NCBI GenBank assembly: GCA_020850915.1
Contig: JADZDV010000138.1
Coordinates: 1 to 19,592, forward strand
DNA from: Chloroflexota bacterium
GTDB lineage: Bacteria; Chloroflexota; UBA6077; JADZDV01
Length of the DNA stretch: 19,592 nucleotides
Reading direction: 5' to 3'
Shown: in pieces, positions 6,052-13,769 of the stretch
Layout: each line of letters opens with the position of its first letter
Position numbering within the stretch: the stretch's first letter is position 1
The notes under the pieces: model-generated
Told to the model about the DNA's origin: nothing
The model's input: only the letters and a program-made list of their open reading frames with translations
Database searches by the model: none
Translations under genes and position numbers: made by a program

Positions 6052-7281
6052 GTGCAGCCGATCGCCACCAGCTCCCCGTACCCGCTCATCTCGGTTGAGC
6101 AGGCGCAGGCCGAGATCATGGCGCGCGCGCGACCGCTGGACGCGGTTGAGGTGGAGTACCTGGATGCCCTCGGGGGCGTCTCGGCTGAGGACGTCTTCGC
6201 GGACGAGGACCTGCCGATCGACGCACGCTCAGCGGTGGACGGATATGCCGTCCGGGCCGCGGATGGCTCCGGGCCGCGGCTGGTGCTTGGCGAGCTGACG
6301 GCCGGCTCCAGTCTGGACGTTCGCGTTGGCCCGGCCGAGTCGTTGCGGATCATGACGGGCGGCCTGCTGCCGCCCGGCGCGGACGCGGTCGTGATGGTGG
6401 AGGACACCTCCGAGCAGGACGGCCGGGTCCAGATCTCCCGTCCGGTCGAGCGCGGGGCGAATGTCACGCCCGCCGGGCAGGATCTTCGCAGGGGCGAGCG
6501 GGTGCTACCGAGCGGCAGTCCGATCGGCCCGCCTGAAGTCGGCCTGCTGGCCACCGTCGGCAAGACCCGGCTGAAGGTCTACCGGCGGCCACGAGTGGCG
6601 GTGCTGGCGACCGGAGACGAGCTGGTCGAGCCGTGGGAGACGCCGAGCCGGGGCGCCATCCGGGACAGCAACCGCTCGTCGATCGTGGCGGCCGCGCGCC
6701 TGGCGGGGGCGGAGGTGGTCTGGCAGGGTCGTGGTAGGGATCTCCGCGAGGAGCTGGAACGGCTGATCCGCGAGGCGCTTGATAGGGCGGACGTTCTGAT
6801 CACGTCTGGCGGTGTCTCCATGGGGACGCGCGACCTTATCAAGCCGATCCTGGCCTCGCTTGGCGATGTGGCCTTCGGCCGCATCGCCTTCAAGCCGGGC
6901 AAGCCGCTGACGTTTGTCCAGATCGGCTCGAAACTCGCCTTTGGCCTGCCGGGCAACCCCGTGTCGTCGCTCGTCACCTTCGAGGTGTTCGTCCGTCCTG
7001 CCCTGCGGCGGCTGATGGGCGATCCCCAGTGCTTCCGCCCGCGCGCGCGGGTCCGTCTCTCCGAGGAGCTTCGGCCCGATCGTTCGCGGCTGGAGTACCA
7101 GCGGGCGATCGTCAGGGCGACGCCGGACGGCCTGACGGCCACGACGACCGGCGTCCAGGCGTCCAGCCGGCTGTTGAGCCTGCGTGGGGCGAACGCCCTG
7201 CTGGAGATCCCGGCCGGCGAGGTGCCGCTCCCGGCCGGCCAGGACGTCAACGCGATGCTAACCGGCGCCCTGCTCGCGTAA
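6052..7281 (+). CDS. moeA: Molybdopterin molybdenumtransferase MoeA
   Basis: This enzyme inserts molybdate into adenylylated molybdopterin in the cytoplasm. The 409-residue chain has the usual four-domain layout. An N-terminal MoeA domain carries SAVDGYAV (residues 60-67) and the loop IMTGGLLPPGADAVVMVED. The MPT-binding MogA-like domain has AVLATGDELVEP, DSNRSSIVAA and TSGGVSMG (251-258). The signature KPGKPLTFVQ and FGLPGNPVSS follow, and a C-terminal MoeA domain IV starts near residue 325. Length and all motifs are normal, so it is expected to be active. It starts at GTG 6052, 18 bases after coxG, and the two are probably one transcript. A second MoeA-like protein lies at 11805. Confidence 0.92.
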   Translation: MQPIATSSPYPLISVEQAQAEIMARARPLDAVEVEYLDALGGVSAEDVFADEDLPIDARSAVDGYAVRAADGSGPRLVLGELTAGSSLDVRVGPAESLRIMTGGLLPPGADAVVMVEDTSEQDGRVQISRPVERGANVTPAGQDLRRGERVLPSGSPIGPPEVGLLATVGKTRLKVYRRPRVAVLATGDELVEPWETPSRGAIRDSNRSSIVAAARLAGAEVVWQGRGRDLREELERLIREALDRADVLITSGGVSMGTRDLIKPILASLGDVAFGRIAFKPGKPLTFVQIGSKLAFGLPGNPVSSLVTFEVFVRPALRRLMGDPQCFRPRARVRLSEELRPDRSRLEYQRAIVRATPDGLTATTTGVQASSRLLSLRGANALLEIPAGEVPLPAGQDVNAMLTGALLA

Positions 7282-7318
7282 GGAAGCGGCGATTTCCCGG
7301 GCTGGGGAGCCCGTCGAT

Positions 7319-7324
7319 TATACT
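7319..7324 (+). promoter_or_regulatory. Candidate -10 element for the coxD operon
   Basis: TATACT sits in the 106-base gap between moeA and coxD, the largest gap within the accessory locus, 63 bases before the coxD start. A GC hairpin, GGGCT-GGGG-AGCCC (7299-7312), lies immediately upstream and occupies the spacer, so a normal -35 is not visible. The hairpin with its weak T stretch (7324-7327) could instead act as a partial terminator for moeA. Confidence 0.35.
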
Positions 7325-7387
7325 TTTCACGATCCTGTGCCCCTGCACTGCACGTGTGCGCGACGAACTGTTTGAAGGTGGAAGAGC

Positions 7388-8341
7388 GTGATCGATGCCA
7401 TTCGAGAGATCCAGGACCAGCTAGAGACTCAGCACTATGTGACGGACAGAGCGATCTCGACGACGGTGTACCTGGCGATGCAGCTCAAGAAGCCCGTGCT
7501 GATTGAGGGCCAGGCCGGCGTGGGCAAAACCGAGATCGCCAAGGTGCTGGCCAGGGCGCTCGACACGGATCTCATCCGCCTGCAGTGCTACGAGGGCCTC
7601 GACGCGAACACCGCGCTGTACGAGTGGAACTATCCCAAGCAGATGCTGCGGATCAAGATCGACGAGCAGTTTGCCCGCAATGCCGACGAAGAGGAGCAGC
7701 TCATCTTCTCCGAGCCGTTCCTGCTCAAGCGGCCGCTGCTCCAGGCGATCACCAAGCCGGACAAGGCGCCCGTGCTCCTGATCGACGAGGTGGACCGGGC
7801 TGACGAGGAGTTCGAGGCGTTCCTGCTGGAAGTGCTGTCCGACTTCCAGGTCACCGTGCCGGAGCTTGGCACGATCACGGCTGCCCATCGACCATACGTT
7901 GTGCTCACCTCGAACCGCACGCGTGACCTTTCCGACGCTCTCAAGCGCCGTTGTCTGTACCTCTGGATCGACTATCCGACCTTTGAGAAAGAGCTCCGGA
8001 TCGTCATGACCAAGGTGCCTGGCATCAACGACGCGCTCGCGGAGCAGATCAGCGGCTTTATGCAGGCCGTCCGCAAGATCAAGATGTCCAAGACGCCCGG
8101 TGTGGCCGAGACGCTGGACTGGGCGATGTGCCTGATGGCGCTCCACGCCGACCACCTCGAGCCGCGGACAGTGCGGGAGACCCTGGGGGCGATCTTCAAG
8201 GATCGCGACGACGTGGCCAAGATGGGCGGCAAGCCGCTCGACATCGTGCTGGACAGCATGAACGGCCTGGCGGGCGACGAGCTGAAGGCGTGGAGCGAGT
8301 CGATCGGCCAGCGCCTCGAGCGAGAGCTCACGGCCCGCTAA
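7388..8341 (+). CDS. coxD: CoxD-type MoxR AAA+ ATPase
   Basis: The 317-residue AAA+ chaperone is of the MoxR group. Walker A is GQAGVGKT (residues 41-48). Walker B is LLIDEVDRAD with Asp133-Glu134. Sensor 1 Asn lies in VVLTSNRTRD, and an arginine finger is likely in ALKRRCLYLW. CoxD is known to work with CoxE to mature the molybdenum active site of CO dehydrogenase (insertion of S and Cu in Oligotropha); related MoxR-VWA pairs serve other Mo hydroxylases. The start is GTG 7388, preceded by GAAGGTGGAA. The coxE start follows the stop by 10 bases, so stoichiometric expression with its partner is likely. Confidence 0.92.
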   Translation: MIDAIREIQDQLETQHYVTDRAISTTVYLAMQLKKPVLIEGQAGVGKTEIAKVLARALDTDLIRLQCYEGLDANTALYEWNYPKQMLRIKIDEQFARNADEEEQLIFSEPFLLKRPLLQAITKPDKAPVLLIDEVDRADEEFEAFLLEVLSDFQVTVPELGTITAAHRPYVVLTSNRTRDLSDALKRRCLYLWIDYPTFEKELRIVMTKVPGINDALAEQISGFMQAVRKIKMSKTPGVAETLDWAMCLMALHADHLEPRTVRETLGAIFKDRDDVAKMGGKPLDIVLDSMNGLAGDELKAWSESIGQRLERELTAR

Positions 8342-8351
8342 GGCGTTCCTG

Positions 8352-9500
8352 ATGGCCGTACGACCCGCCCACCGGGACCTGACCCGTAACGTGCTCCAGT
8401 TCGGGCGGTTGCTGCGGGCAAACGATCTGCTCGTGACCCCATCTGAGCTGTTCGACTCGCTGCGGGCGATGCGTGTGGTGGACCTGCACGACCGCACCGA
8501 GACGCAGCTCGCTCTGCGTACCGTGCTGACCGCTCGGGTGGAGGACCTTCCGGTCTTCGACCAATTGTTCGACGCGTTCTGGCGCAGCCTGATGGAGAGC
8601 GAGCAGCAGGCGATGGAGGACGACTCGGACGCCTTGTCCACCGAAGTGGCGGCGCAGCAGGGAGGCCAGACGATCCAGGTGCGGCTGGAGGCCAAGCAGG
8701 AAGGCGACGAGGGCGAAGACGGGGAGGACGAGGCGGCGCTGTACAGTCCGGTGGAAGTTATGGTGGAGAAGGACTTTTCCAGCTTCCAGGCGGACGAGAT
8801 GGCGGACATCGCGCGCGAGATCATGGCAATCGCCAGGAAGCTCGCGACGAAGGAGAGTCGTCGGACGCGAACCGCGTCCAAGAGCCAGCAGGTCGATCCG
8901 CGTCGGACGATGCGGAAGAACTTGAAGTACGGCGGCACGATCGTCGAGCTGGCACGCAAGACCAAGAAGATCCGCAAGCCGCGGATCGTGCTGATCTGCG
9001 ACGTGAGTCGCTCGATGGACAGTTACAGCCGCTTCCTGCTCCAGTTTATCCACGCCTTCCAGAACTCGCTCGGTCGCGTGGAGTCGTTCGTCTTCAGCAC
9101 GAGTCTGACCCGCGTGACAGACTACTTCAAGCACGAGGAGATCCTGGCTGCCCTGGACCGGATCGCCTCGGAAGTGCACGATTGGTCCGGCGGCACCCGG
9201 ATCGGCCAGAGTCTCAGGACCTTCAACCAGGAGTACGGCCGCAAGCTGGTCGACCACAACACGATCGTCCTGATCCTGAGCGACGGCCTCGACACGGGGG
9301 ACGCGGAAGTGCTGGGCGAGGCGATGGAGGAGCTGGCAGAGCGAGCCTGCAAGGTGATCTGGCTGAATCCACTTCTGGGGAGTCAGGACTACCGTCCGCT
9401 GGCGCGGGGCATGAGCACCGCCCTACCGCACGTGGACGTCTTTGCCCCGGCCCACAACCTGGCCAGCCTGAAGGAGCTCAGCCGGCACCTGAGCGATTGA
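8352..9500 (+). CDS. coxE: CoxE-type VWA-domain protein
   Basis: The 382-residue partner of the MoxR ATPase. Residues about 1-85 are helical. A strongly acidic linker follows (residues 115-130, EGDEGEDGEDEAA), and the C-terminal half is a von Willebrand A domain. The metal-ion-dependent adhesion site is complete: DVSRS at 217-221, Thr282 in GGTRIG, and Asp311 in ILSDGLDTGD. It therefore probably binds a divalent cation and a target protein. In CO dehydrogenase systems CoxE joins CoxD during metal-centre maturation. It starts at ATG 8352, ten bases after coxD, with intact length for the family. Confidence 0.92.
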   Translation: MAVRPAHRDLTRNVLQFGRLLRANDLLVTPSELFDSLRAMRVVDLHDRTETQLALRTVLTARVEDLPVFDQLFDAFWRSLMESEQQAMEDDSDALSTEVAAQQGGQTIQVRLEAKQEGDEGEDGEDEAALYSPVEVMVEKDFSSFQADEMADIAREIMAIARKLATKESRRTRTASKSQQVDPRRTMRKNLKYGGTIVELARKTKKIRKPRIVLICDVSRSMDSYSRFLLQFIHAFQNSLGRVESFVFSTSLTRVTDYFKHEEILAALDRIASEVHDWSGGTRIGQSLRTFNQEYGRKLVDHNTIVLILSDGLDTGDAEVLGEAMEELAERACKVIWLNPLLGSQDYRPLARGMSTALPHVDVFAPAHNLASLKELSRHLSD

Positions 9501-9542
9501 CGTGCCTGGGCCGACGGCCCGAGTCGAAGCGAGGTGTTGAAG

Positions 9543-9872
9543 ATGCGAGAAGTCCTGGAAGACGTCCAATCCTGGCGCGAGCGCGGCGAGCGTGTTGCCC
9601 TGGCCACTGTCGTCAGCGCCTATGGCTCCGCGCCTCGCAAGGCCGGCGCCAAGATGGCTATCTCTGAGAGCGGCGCGATGGCGGGCTCCGTGAGCGGCGG
9701 CTGCGTCGAAGCGGACGTTGTCCTCCACGCGCTCGACGTCATCGAGACCGGCAAGCCGCGGCTGATCGAGTACGGCATCTCTGACGAGCAGGCGTTCGAA
9801 GTCGGGCTGGCATGCGGTGGGATGATCGATGTCCTGATCGAGCCGGTTGAGCCCGTCGCCGCGGAGGGCTGA
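9543..9872 (+). CDS. XdhC N-terminal-domain protein (CoxF/CoxI family, short form)
   Basis: This 109-residue protein consists only of the XdhC/CoxI N-terminal domain: RERGERVALATVVSAYGSAP, RKAGAKMAISESG, and the hallmark GSVSGGCVEADVV and EVGLACGGMIDVLIEP. XdhC proteins bind molybdenum cofactor and help sulfurate and deliver it to xanthine-dehydrogenase-family enzymes. The usual C-terminal Rossmann domain is missing here and is present in the next gene. I chose ATG 9543, with GAGGTG at 9531-9536; GTG 9534 inside that site is unlikely. Its TGA overlaps the next ATG by one base (TGATG), so the pair is translationally coupled and probably forms a complex. Confidence 0.87.
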   Translation: MREVLEDVQSWRERGERVALATVVSAYGSAPRKAGAKMAISESGAMAGSVSGGCVEADVVLHALDVIETGKPRLIEYGISDEQAFEVGLACGGMIDVLIEPVEPVAAEG

Positions 9873-10681
9873 TGGTCACCTTCTTCGACCGCATCCGGCA
9901 AGGCCTCGAGGAGGAGCGCGCGCTCGTCGCGGCCGTCGTGACCCGTGGGCCGGGCGAGCTTGGCGCGCGCATGCTCGTGTTCGAAGACGGGAGGAGCGAG
10001 GGCTCCCTGGGCACGAACGAGCTGGACCGAGCGGTCTGCCGCGATGCCGTTCAGGCGCTGTACCGCGGCGCGCCCGGCAGTAAGGTCTATTCGGACACCG
10101 ACGGCGAGACCGAGGTCTTCTTCGACGTCTATCCTTCACCGCCGACCCTACTGATCTTCGGAGGTGTCCACATCGGCGTCGCACTGGCACGTCTGGCGAA
10201 GCAGTTTGACTTCCGCGTACGGGTGATCGACGCGCGCGGCAAGTTTGCCAACTCCGAGCGCTTCCCGGATGCAGACGAGATCGTCATCGCCTTCGCGGAT
10301 GACTACCTCGCGACAGCTCGCCTGGATAGCTCGACGTACGTGGTCGTCCTGAGCCACGATCCGAAGCTTGACGACCCAGCCCTGCTGCACACGCTGGGCA
10401 CGCCAGTCCGCTACATCGGCGCCATCGGCAGTAAGAACACGAACGCCAAACGGCTGGAGCGGCTGCGCGCGGCGGGTATCCCGAACACATTGCTGGCTCG
10501 CATCCACGCGCCGATCGGCCTGGACATCGGCGCCCAGACGCCGGAAGAGATCGCCCTGTCGATCCTTGGCGAGATGATCGCCGCGAAGAATGGTCGGGAC
10601 GACCGCCCGCTGCCGATCGGTCTGGCCAGGGCCCCGTCCAGCACCGGCACGCCGGCTGCTGACGGGCAGCCCGTCGCCTGA
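9872..10681 (+). CDS. XdhC-family protein with Rossmann domain (CoxF/CoxI-like)
   Basis: The 269-residue protein has a diverged XdhC N-terminal part (residues about 1-80) and a complete C-terminal Rossmann domain. The nucleotide loop is LLIFGGVHIGVALARLAK (a variant GGxHxG), and VRVIDARGKFANSERFPDAD is the strand-2 acidic region. SSTYVVVLSHDPKLDDPALL, RYIGAIGSKNTNAKR and GLDIGAQTPEEIALSILGE are standard XdhC markers. The role is handling and sulfuration of the molybdenum cofactor for the hydroxylase. The start overlaps the preceding stop (TGATG). The last 25 residues are a Pro/Ala-rich tail of no known function. Confidence 0.88.
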   Translation: MVTFFDRIRQGLEEERALVAAVVTRGPGELGARMLVFEDGRSEGSLGTNELDRAVCRDAVQALYRGAPGSKVYSDTDGETEVFFDVYPSPPTLLIFGGVHIGVALARLAKQFDFRVRVIDARGKFANSERFPDADEIVIAFADDYLATARLDSSTYVVVLSHDPKLDDPALLHTLGTPVRYIGAIGSKNTNAKRLERLRAAGIPNTLLARIHAPIGLDIGAQTPEEIALSILGEMIAAKNGRDDRPLPIGLARAPSSTGTPAADGQPVA

Positions 10682-10691
10682 CGGCAGTCCC

Positions 10692-11297
10692 GTGACCGTA
10701 GAAGCGATCGTCCTGGCGGCCGGCACGTCGTCCCGTATGGGTCAACCCAAGCTGCTGCTCCAGCTTGGTGGCCGGAGCCTCGTCCGCCAGGCGGTGGAGC
10801 GGGCGCGCGACGCGGTTAGCGTCGATCGGGTCGTGGTCGTCGTGGGCGCGTACCGCGAGGAGATCGAGCGCGAGCTTCACAACCTGCCCGTTCAGATCGT
10901 CTTCAACCCGGAGTTCGCGAGCGGCCAGGCGACGTCCGTGCGGGCCGGGCTGGCCGCGGTCAGCCCGCGGGCAGAGGCGGTCGTCATCCTGCTTGCCGAC
11001 CAGCCATACCAGCGCAGCGAGATCCTCGAGCGGTTGATTGCAGCGTACCGCGGGAGCGGAGCGCCGATCGTCGCGCCACGCTACGGCGAGCAGCGCGGCA
11101 ACCCGGTGCTGTTCGATCGACGGCTCTTCGCTGAGCTAGCGGCGCTCGAGGGGGACGTCGGTGCGCGGGACGTTCTGCGACGGCGGTCGTCAGAGGTTCA
11201 GAGCGTCGAGTTCGACGCCGCCTGGCTGCACGACGACGTCGATACGCCGGCGGACTTCGAGCGCGCTCGCTCGCGACTGGCGAGCTCGGATGTATGA
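10692..11297 (+). CDS. mocA: MocA-like molybdenum cofactor nucleotidyltransferase
   Basis: The 201-residue NTP-transferase starts VEAIVLAAGTSSRMGQPK, the nucleotide-binding loop of the MobA/MocA family. It has SGQATSVRAGL and ILLADQPY (metal-binding Asp103), then GNPVLFDR, and ends with LHDDVDTPADFERA. The motif set is that of MocA, which attaches CMP to molybdopterin to form MCD, the cofactor form used by CO dehydrogenase and related bacterial hydroxylases (family knowledge). GTG 10692 fits the homology start and lies 10 bases after the XdhC stop; the frame is open upstream without homology. Its 3' end overlaps the Nudix gene by 8 bases. Confidence 0.87.
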   Translation: MTVEAIVLAAGTSSRMGQPKLLLQLGGRSLVRQAVERARDAVSVDRVVVVVGAYREEIERELHNLPVQIVFNPEFASGQATSVRAGLAAVSPRAEAVVILLADQPYQRSEILERLIAAYRGSGAPIVAPRYGEQRGNPVLFDRRLFAELAALEGDVGARDVLRRRSSEVQSVEFDAAWLHDDVDTPADFERARSRLASSDV

Positions 11298-11808
11298 GCC
11301 TACGTTCTGCCCCACCTGCTCGGAGTCGCTCGGTCGCGAGGAGCTGGAGGGCTACCAGCGGCCGGTCTGCCCGGCCTGCGGCTTCGTCTACTACCACGAT
11401 CCGAAAGTGGCGGTGGCGGTGCTGGTGCCCTCCGAGGCCGGCATCGTCCTCGGCCGGCGGGCGATCAACCCCGGGCGGGGACGGTGGAGCTTTCCCAGCG
11501 GATACGTCAATCGGGGCGAAGTACTGGAAGAGGCCGCTATTCGCGAGGTCCGGGAGGAAGTGGGGCTTGACGTCCGGATCAGGGGGCTCGTCGGCGTCTA
11601 CTCCACGGCAGACGAGCCGGTTGTCCTCGTCGTCTACGCCGCGGAGGTGGTTGGCGGTACGCTGAGCGCAGGAACAGAGATGACGGAAGTCACCGTGGTC
11701 CCGCCCAGGGGGTTGCCTGAGATGGCGTTCTCTCACGATCGGCAGATTATCGAGGACTTCGAACGCTTCCTCCGGGTCCAGGAGCTGCTCGCGCGGAGTG
11801 GATCGTGA
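11290..11808 (+). CDS. Zinc-ribbon Nudix hydrolase
   Basis: The 172-residue protein has an N-terminal zinc ribbon, Cys7-Cys10 (FCPTC) and Cys27-Cys30 (VCPAC), followed by YYHDPKVAVAVLV. The Nudix box is complete, from Gly71 (GYVNRGE) to REVREEVGL at 85-93, with the metal-binding Glu86, Glu89 and Glu90. Such proteins hydrolyse nucleoside diphosphates linked to another group, often NADH, ADP-ribose or FAD. The substrate here is unknown. Position within the cofactor genes, overlapping the MocA-like gene by 8 bases and the next gene by 4, suggests a role in nucleotide or dinucleotide-cofactor housekeeping. Start ATG 11290. Confidence 0.85.
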   Translation: MYEPTFCPTCSESLGREELEGYQRPVCPACGFVYYHDPKVAVAVLVPSEAGIVLGRRAINPGRGRWSFPSGYVNRGEVLEEAAIREVREEVGLDVRIRGLVGVYSTADEPVVLVVYAAEVVGGTLSAGTEMTEVTVVPPRGLPEMAFSHDRQIIEDFERFLRVQELLARSGS

Positions 11809-12833
11809 AGGCGCACGCGGTCCAGTCCACCGCCGCGACGGCCGAGGACATCTCCGGTCGGGTCATCGCGCACACCGTTCGGCGCTCCGGCTCGCGGGCG
11901 GTCCTCTTCCGCAAGGGCCAGGTGCTCCAGGCGCGAGACCTGTCGGCTGTTCGCGAGGCAGGCGGCGAACTGCACCTGCTGGAGCTGGAGCCTGGCGAGA
12001 TCCACGAAAACGAAGCGGGCGCGCGGCTGGCGCGAGCCGTCGCCGGCGCGCACACCCGCATCACCGGGCCGATCGAGAGCCAGTACGCCGTGCTCGCGGA
12101 CCGTCGTGGGCTGCTCCGGGTGGACGTGGACGCCCTCCGGGCAGTGAATGACGAAGAGGGCATGTCCGTCTTCACGGCCTACGATCGCGTGCCGGTCGAG
12201 CGGGGACAGGCGCTGGCCGGGGTCAAGGTGACGCCGATCGTCATGCCCGCCGATCGGATCGAGCGGGTCGAGGCTCTGGCGCTGAACCGCCCCTCGGTTC
12301 GCGTCGCGCCGTTCGAGCCGGCAGAGGTGGCGGCGCTCGTCATGGAACGGGTCGATCCGGCAACGGTGGACCGCTTCGAGCGCGCCATGACGGCGAAGCT
12401 GGCCTGGTTCGGCTCCCGGCTCATCAGCCTGGACGTCGTGGAGGATCGGGTAGAGGGATTCGTTCAGGCGCTGAACCGTGTCAGGGAGCAGGGGGTGGAC
12501 GCGATCATGGCGGCCGGCGCAAGCTCGCTCGATCCGCTCGAGCCGCTGTTCATCGCGCTCCAGGCGGTAGGGGCGCGCATCGAAAAACACGGCGTGCCTG
12601 CCGACCCGGGCAGTCTGTTCTGGCTGGCTTACCTGGGGGACACGCCAGTCTTCGGGCTGTCCTCGTGTGAGATGTTCTCGCGTAAGACCATCCTGGACCT
12701 GGTGCTGCCGCGCCTGCTCAGCGGCGAGCGTGTCCGCCGTCAGGACTTCGTCGAACTGGGGCACGGGGGACAGCTCGGTCGCGAAATGGGGTTCCGCTTT
12801 CCACCGTATGACACGAAGGAAGGACCATCGTGA
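11805..12833 (+). CDS. MoeA/MogA-like molybdopterin-binding protein
   Basis: The 342-residue protein has an N-terminal part (1-110) with AEDISGRVIAHTV and a C-terminal MPT-binding-like domain from about 170. There the MoeA loop TSGGVSMG is replaced by AAGASSLDPLEP. Late motifs GVPADPGSLFWLAYLGDTP and VFGLSSCEMFSRKTILDLV correspond in position to the KPGKP and GLPGNP loops of MoeA. It is a diverged paralogue commonly annotated only as molybdopterin-binding protein. A role in recognising MCD or transferring it to the apo-hydroxylase is plausible, not proven. Its GTG overlaps the Nudix stop (GTGA), and its own stop overlaps the next GTG in the same way. Confidence 0.78.
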   Translation: MKAHAVQSTAATAEDISGRVIAHTVRRSGSRAVLFRKGQVLQARDLSAVREAGGELHLLELEPGEIHENEAGARLARAVAGAHTRITGPIESQYAVLADRRGLLRVDVDALRAVNDEEGMSVFTAYDRVPVERGQALAGVKVTPIVMPADRIERVEALALNRPSVRVAPFEPAEVAALVMERVDPATVDRFERAMTAKLAWFGSRLISLDVVEDRVEGFVQALNRVREQGVDAIMAAGASSLDPLEPLFIALQAVGARIEKHGVPADPGSLFWLAYLGDTPVFGLSSCEMFSRKTILDLVLPRLLSGERVRRQDFVELGHGGQLGREMGFRFPPYDTKEGPS

Positions 12834-13744
12834 GTCTGCCCACCGCGGTCACCATGCGCGAGGTCGGTCCGCGCGACGGTATCCAGAGCCTCGGCGCCTT
12901 TATCGACACCCCGCGGAAGACCGAACTGATCGACGCGCTCTCGCAAACTGGACTGCGTCGCATCGAAGCGACCTCGTTCGTCCACCCGAAGGCCGTGCCA
13001 CAGATGGCGGACGCCGCCGAGGTCATGGCTGGCATCCATCGACAGCCGGGCGTGAGCTACGAAGCGCTCGTCCCCAACCCCGTCGGGGCACAACGCGCCG
13101 TCGAGGTTGGCTCGGACATGATTTTCATGGTTGTCGCCGTCTCCGACGCCTTCAACCTCAAGAACGTCCGGATGACGGTGGACCAGTCGATGGACAGCCT
13201 CGTCGCCGTGACGGAGATCTCGGATTCGGCGGGAACGCCGTTGATCCTCGGCATGGCGACCTCCTTCGGCTGCCCCTACGCGGGTGAAGTGACTCCAGAG
13301 CAGGTGGAGCGAGTCGTTCGCCGCGGCGTCGAGCTTGGTATTCGGGAGTTCGACGTGGCTGATACGACCGGCATGGCGAACCCGCTCCAGGTCCAGCGGC
13401 TGATGACGCGCCTGCGCGATGGCTTCCCGGACGTTGGTTTCTGCCTGCACTTCCACAACACCCGCGGCATGGGGCTGGCGAACGTGGTAGCGGGCCTCCA
13501 GGCCGGGGTGACGCTCTACGACGCCTCCATCGGCGGGACCGGCGGCTGCCCGTTTGCGCCGCGAGCCTCTGGCAACATCTCGACAGAAGATTGCGTCCAT
13601 ATGCTCCACGAGATGGGCATCGACACGGGCATCGACCTGGACGCGCTCATCGAGTGCGCACGGCTAGCCGAGCGCATCATCGGGCGGGAGCTTCCTGGCC
13701 AGGTGATGAAGGCCGGTAAGCGCTCTGAGCTGGCGGTCGCCTGA
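12830..13744 (+). CDS. HMG-CoA lyase family protein (DRE-TIM metallolyase)
   Basis: The 304-residue TIM barrel carries the DRE-TIM signature REVGPRDGIQ (residues 10-19). The metal ligand pair His207/His209 lies in LHFHNTRGMGLAN, and the lid loop GGTGGCPFAP contains the catalytic Cys240. These are the landmarks of hydroxymethylglutaryl-CoA lyase, which splits HMG-CoA into acetyl-CoA and acetoacetate; homologues cleave related 3-hydroxy-3-methylacyl-CoA esters. No CoA ligase or CoA transferase is in the window, so the substrate is open. It starts at GTG 12830, overlapping the preceding stop by 4 bases, with AAGGAAGGA just upstream. Co-translation with the cofactor genes suggests it works in the same pathway as the hydroxylase. 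Confidence 0.87.
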   Translation: MSLPTAVTMREVGPRDGIQSLGAFIDTPRKTELIDALSQTGLRRIEATSFVHPKAVPQMADAAEVMAGIHRQPGVSYEALVPNPVGAQRAVEVGSDMIFMVVAVSDAFNLKNVRMTVDQSMDSLVAVTEISDSAGTPLILGMATSFGCPYAGEVTPEQVERVVRRGVELGIREFDVADTTGMANPLQVQRLMTRLRDGFPDVGFCLHFHNTRGMGLANVVAGLQAGVTLYDASIGGTGGCPFAPRASGNISTEDCVHMLHEMGIDTGIDLDALIECARLAERIIGRELPGQVMKAGKRSELAVA

Positions 13745-13769
13745 ACTCCCGTTCGGGTGAGGGACGGCT

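Noticed and set aside
7299..7327. Rho-independent terminator after moeA
   Set aside because: The stem is only 5 bp and the T stretch is weak and displaced by 11 bases; kept only as a note on the promoter entry.
7421..8977. Minus-strand open frame of 518 codons opposite coxD and coxE
   Set aside because: It mirrors two well-identified genes, has no domain pattern, and is a GC-rich shadow frame.
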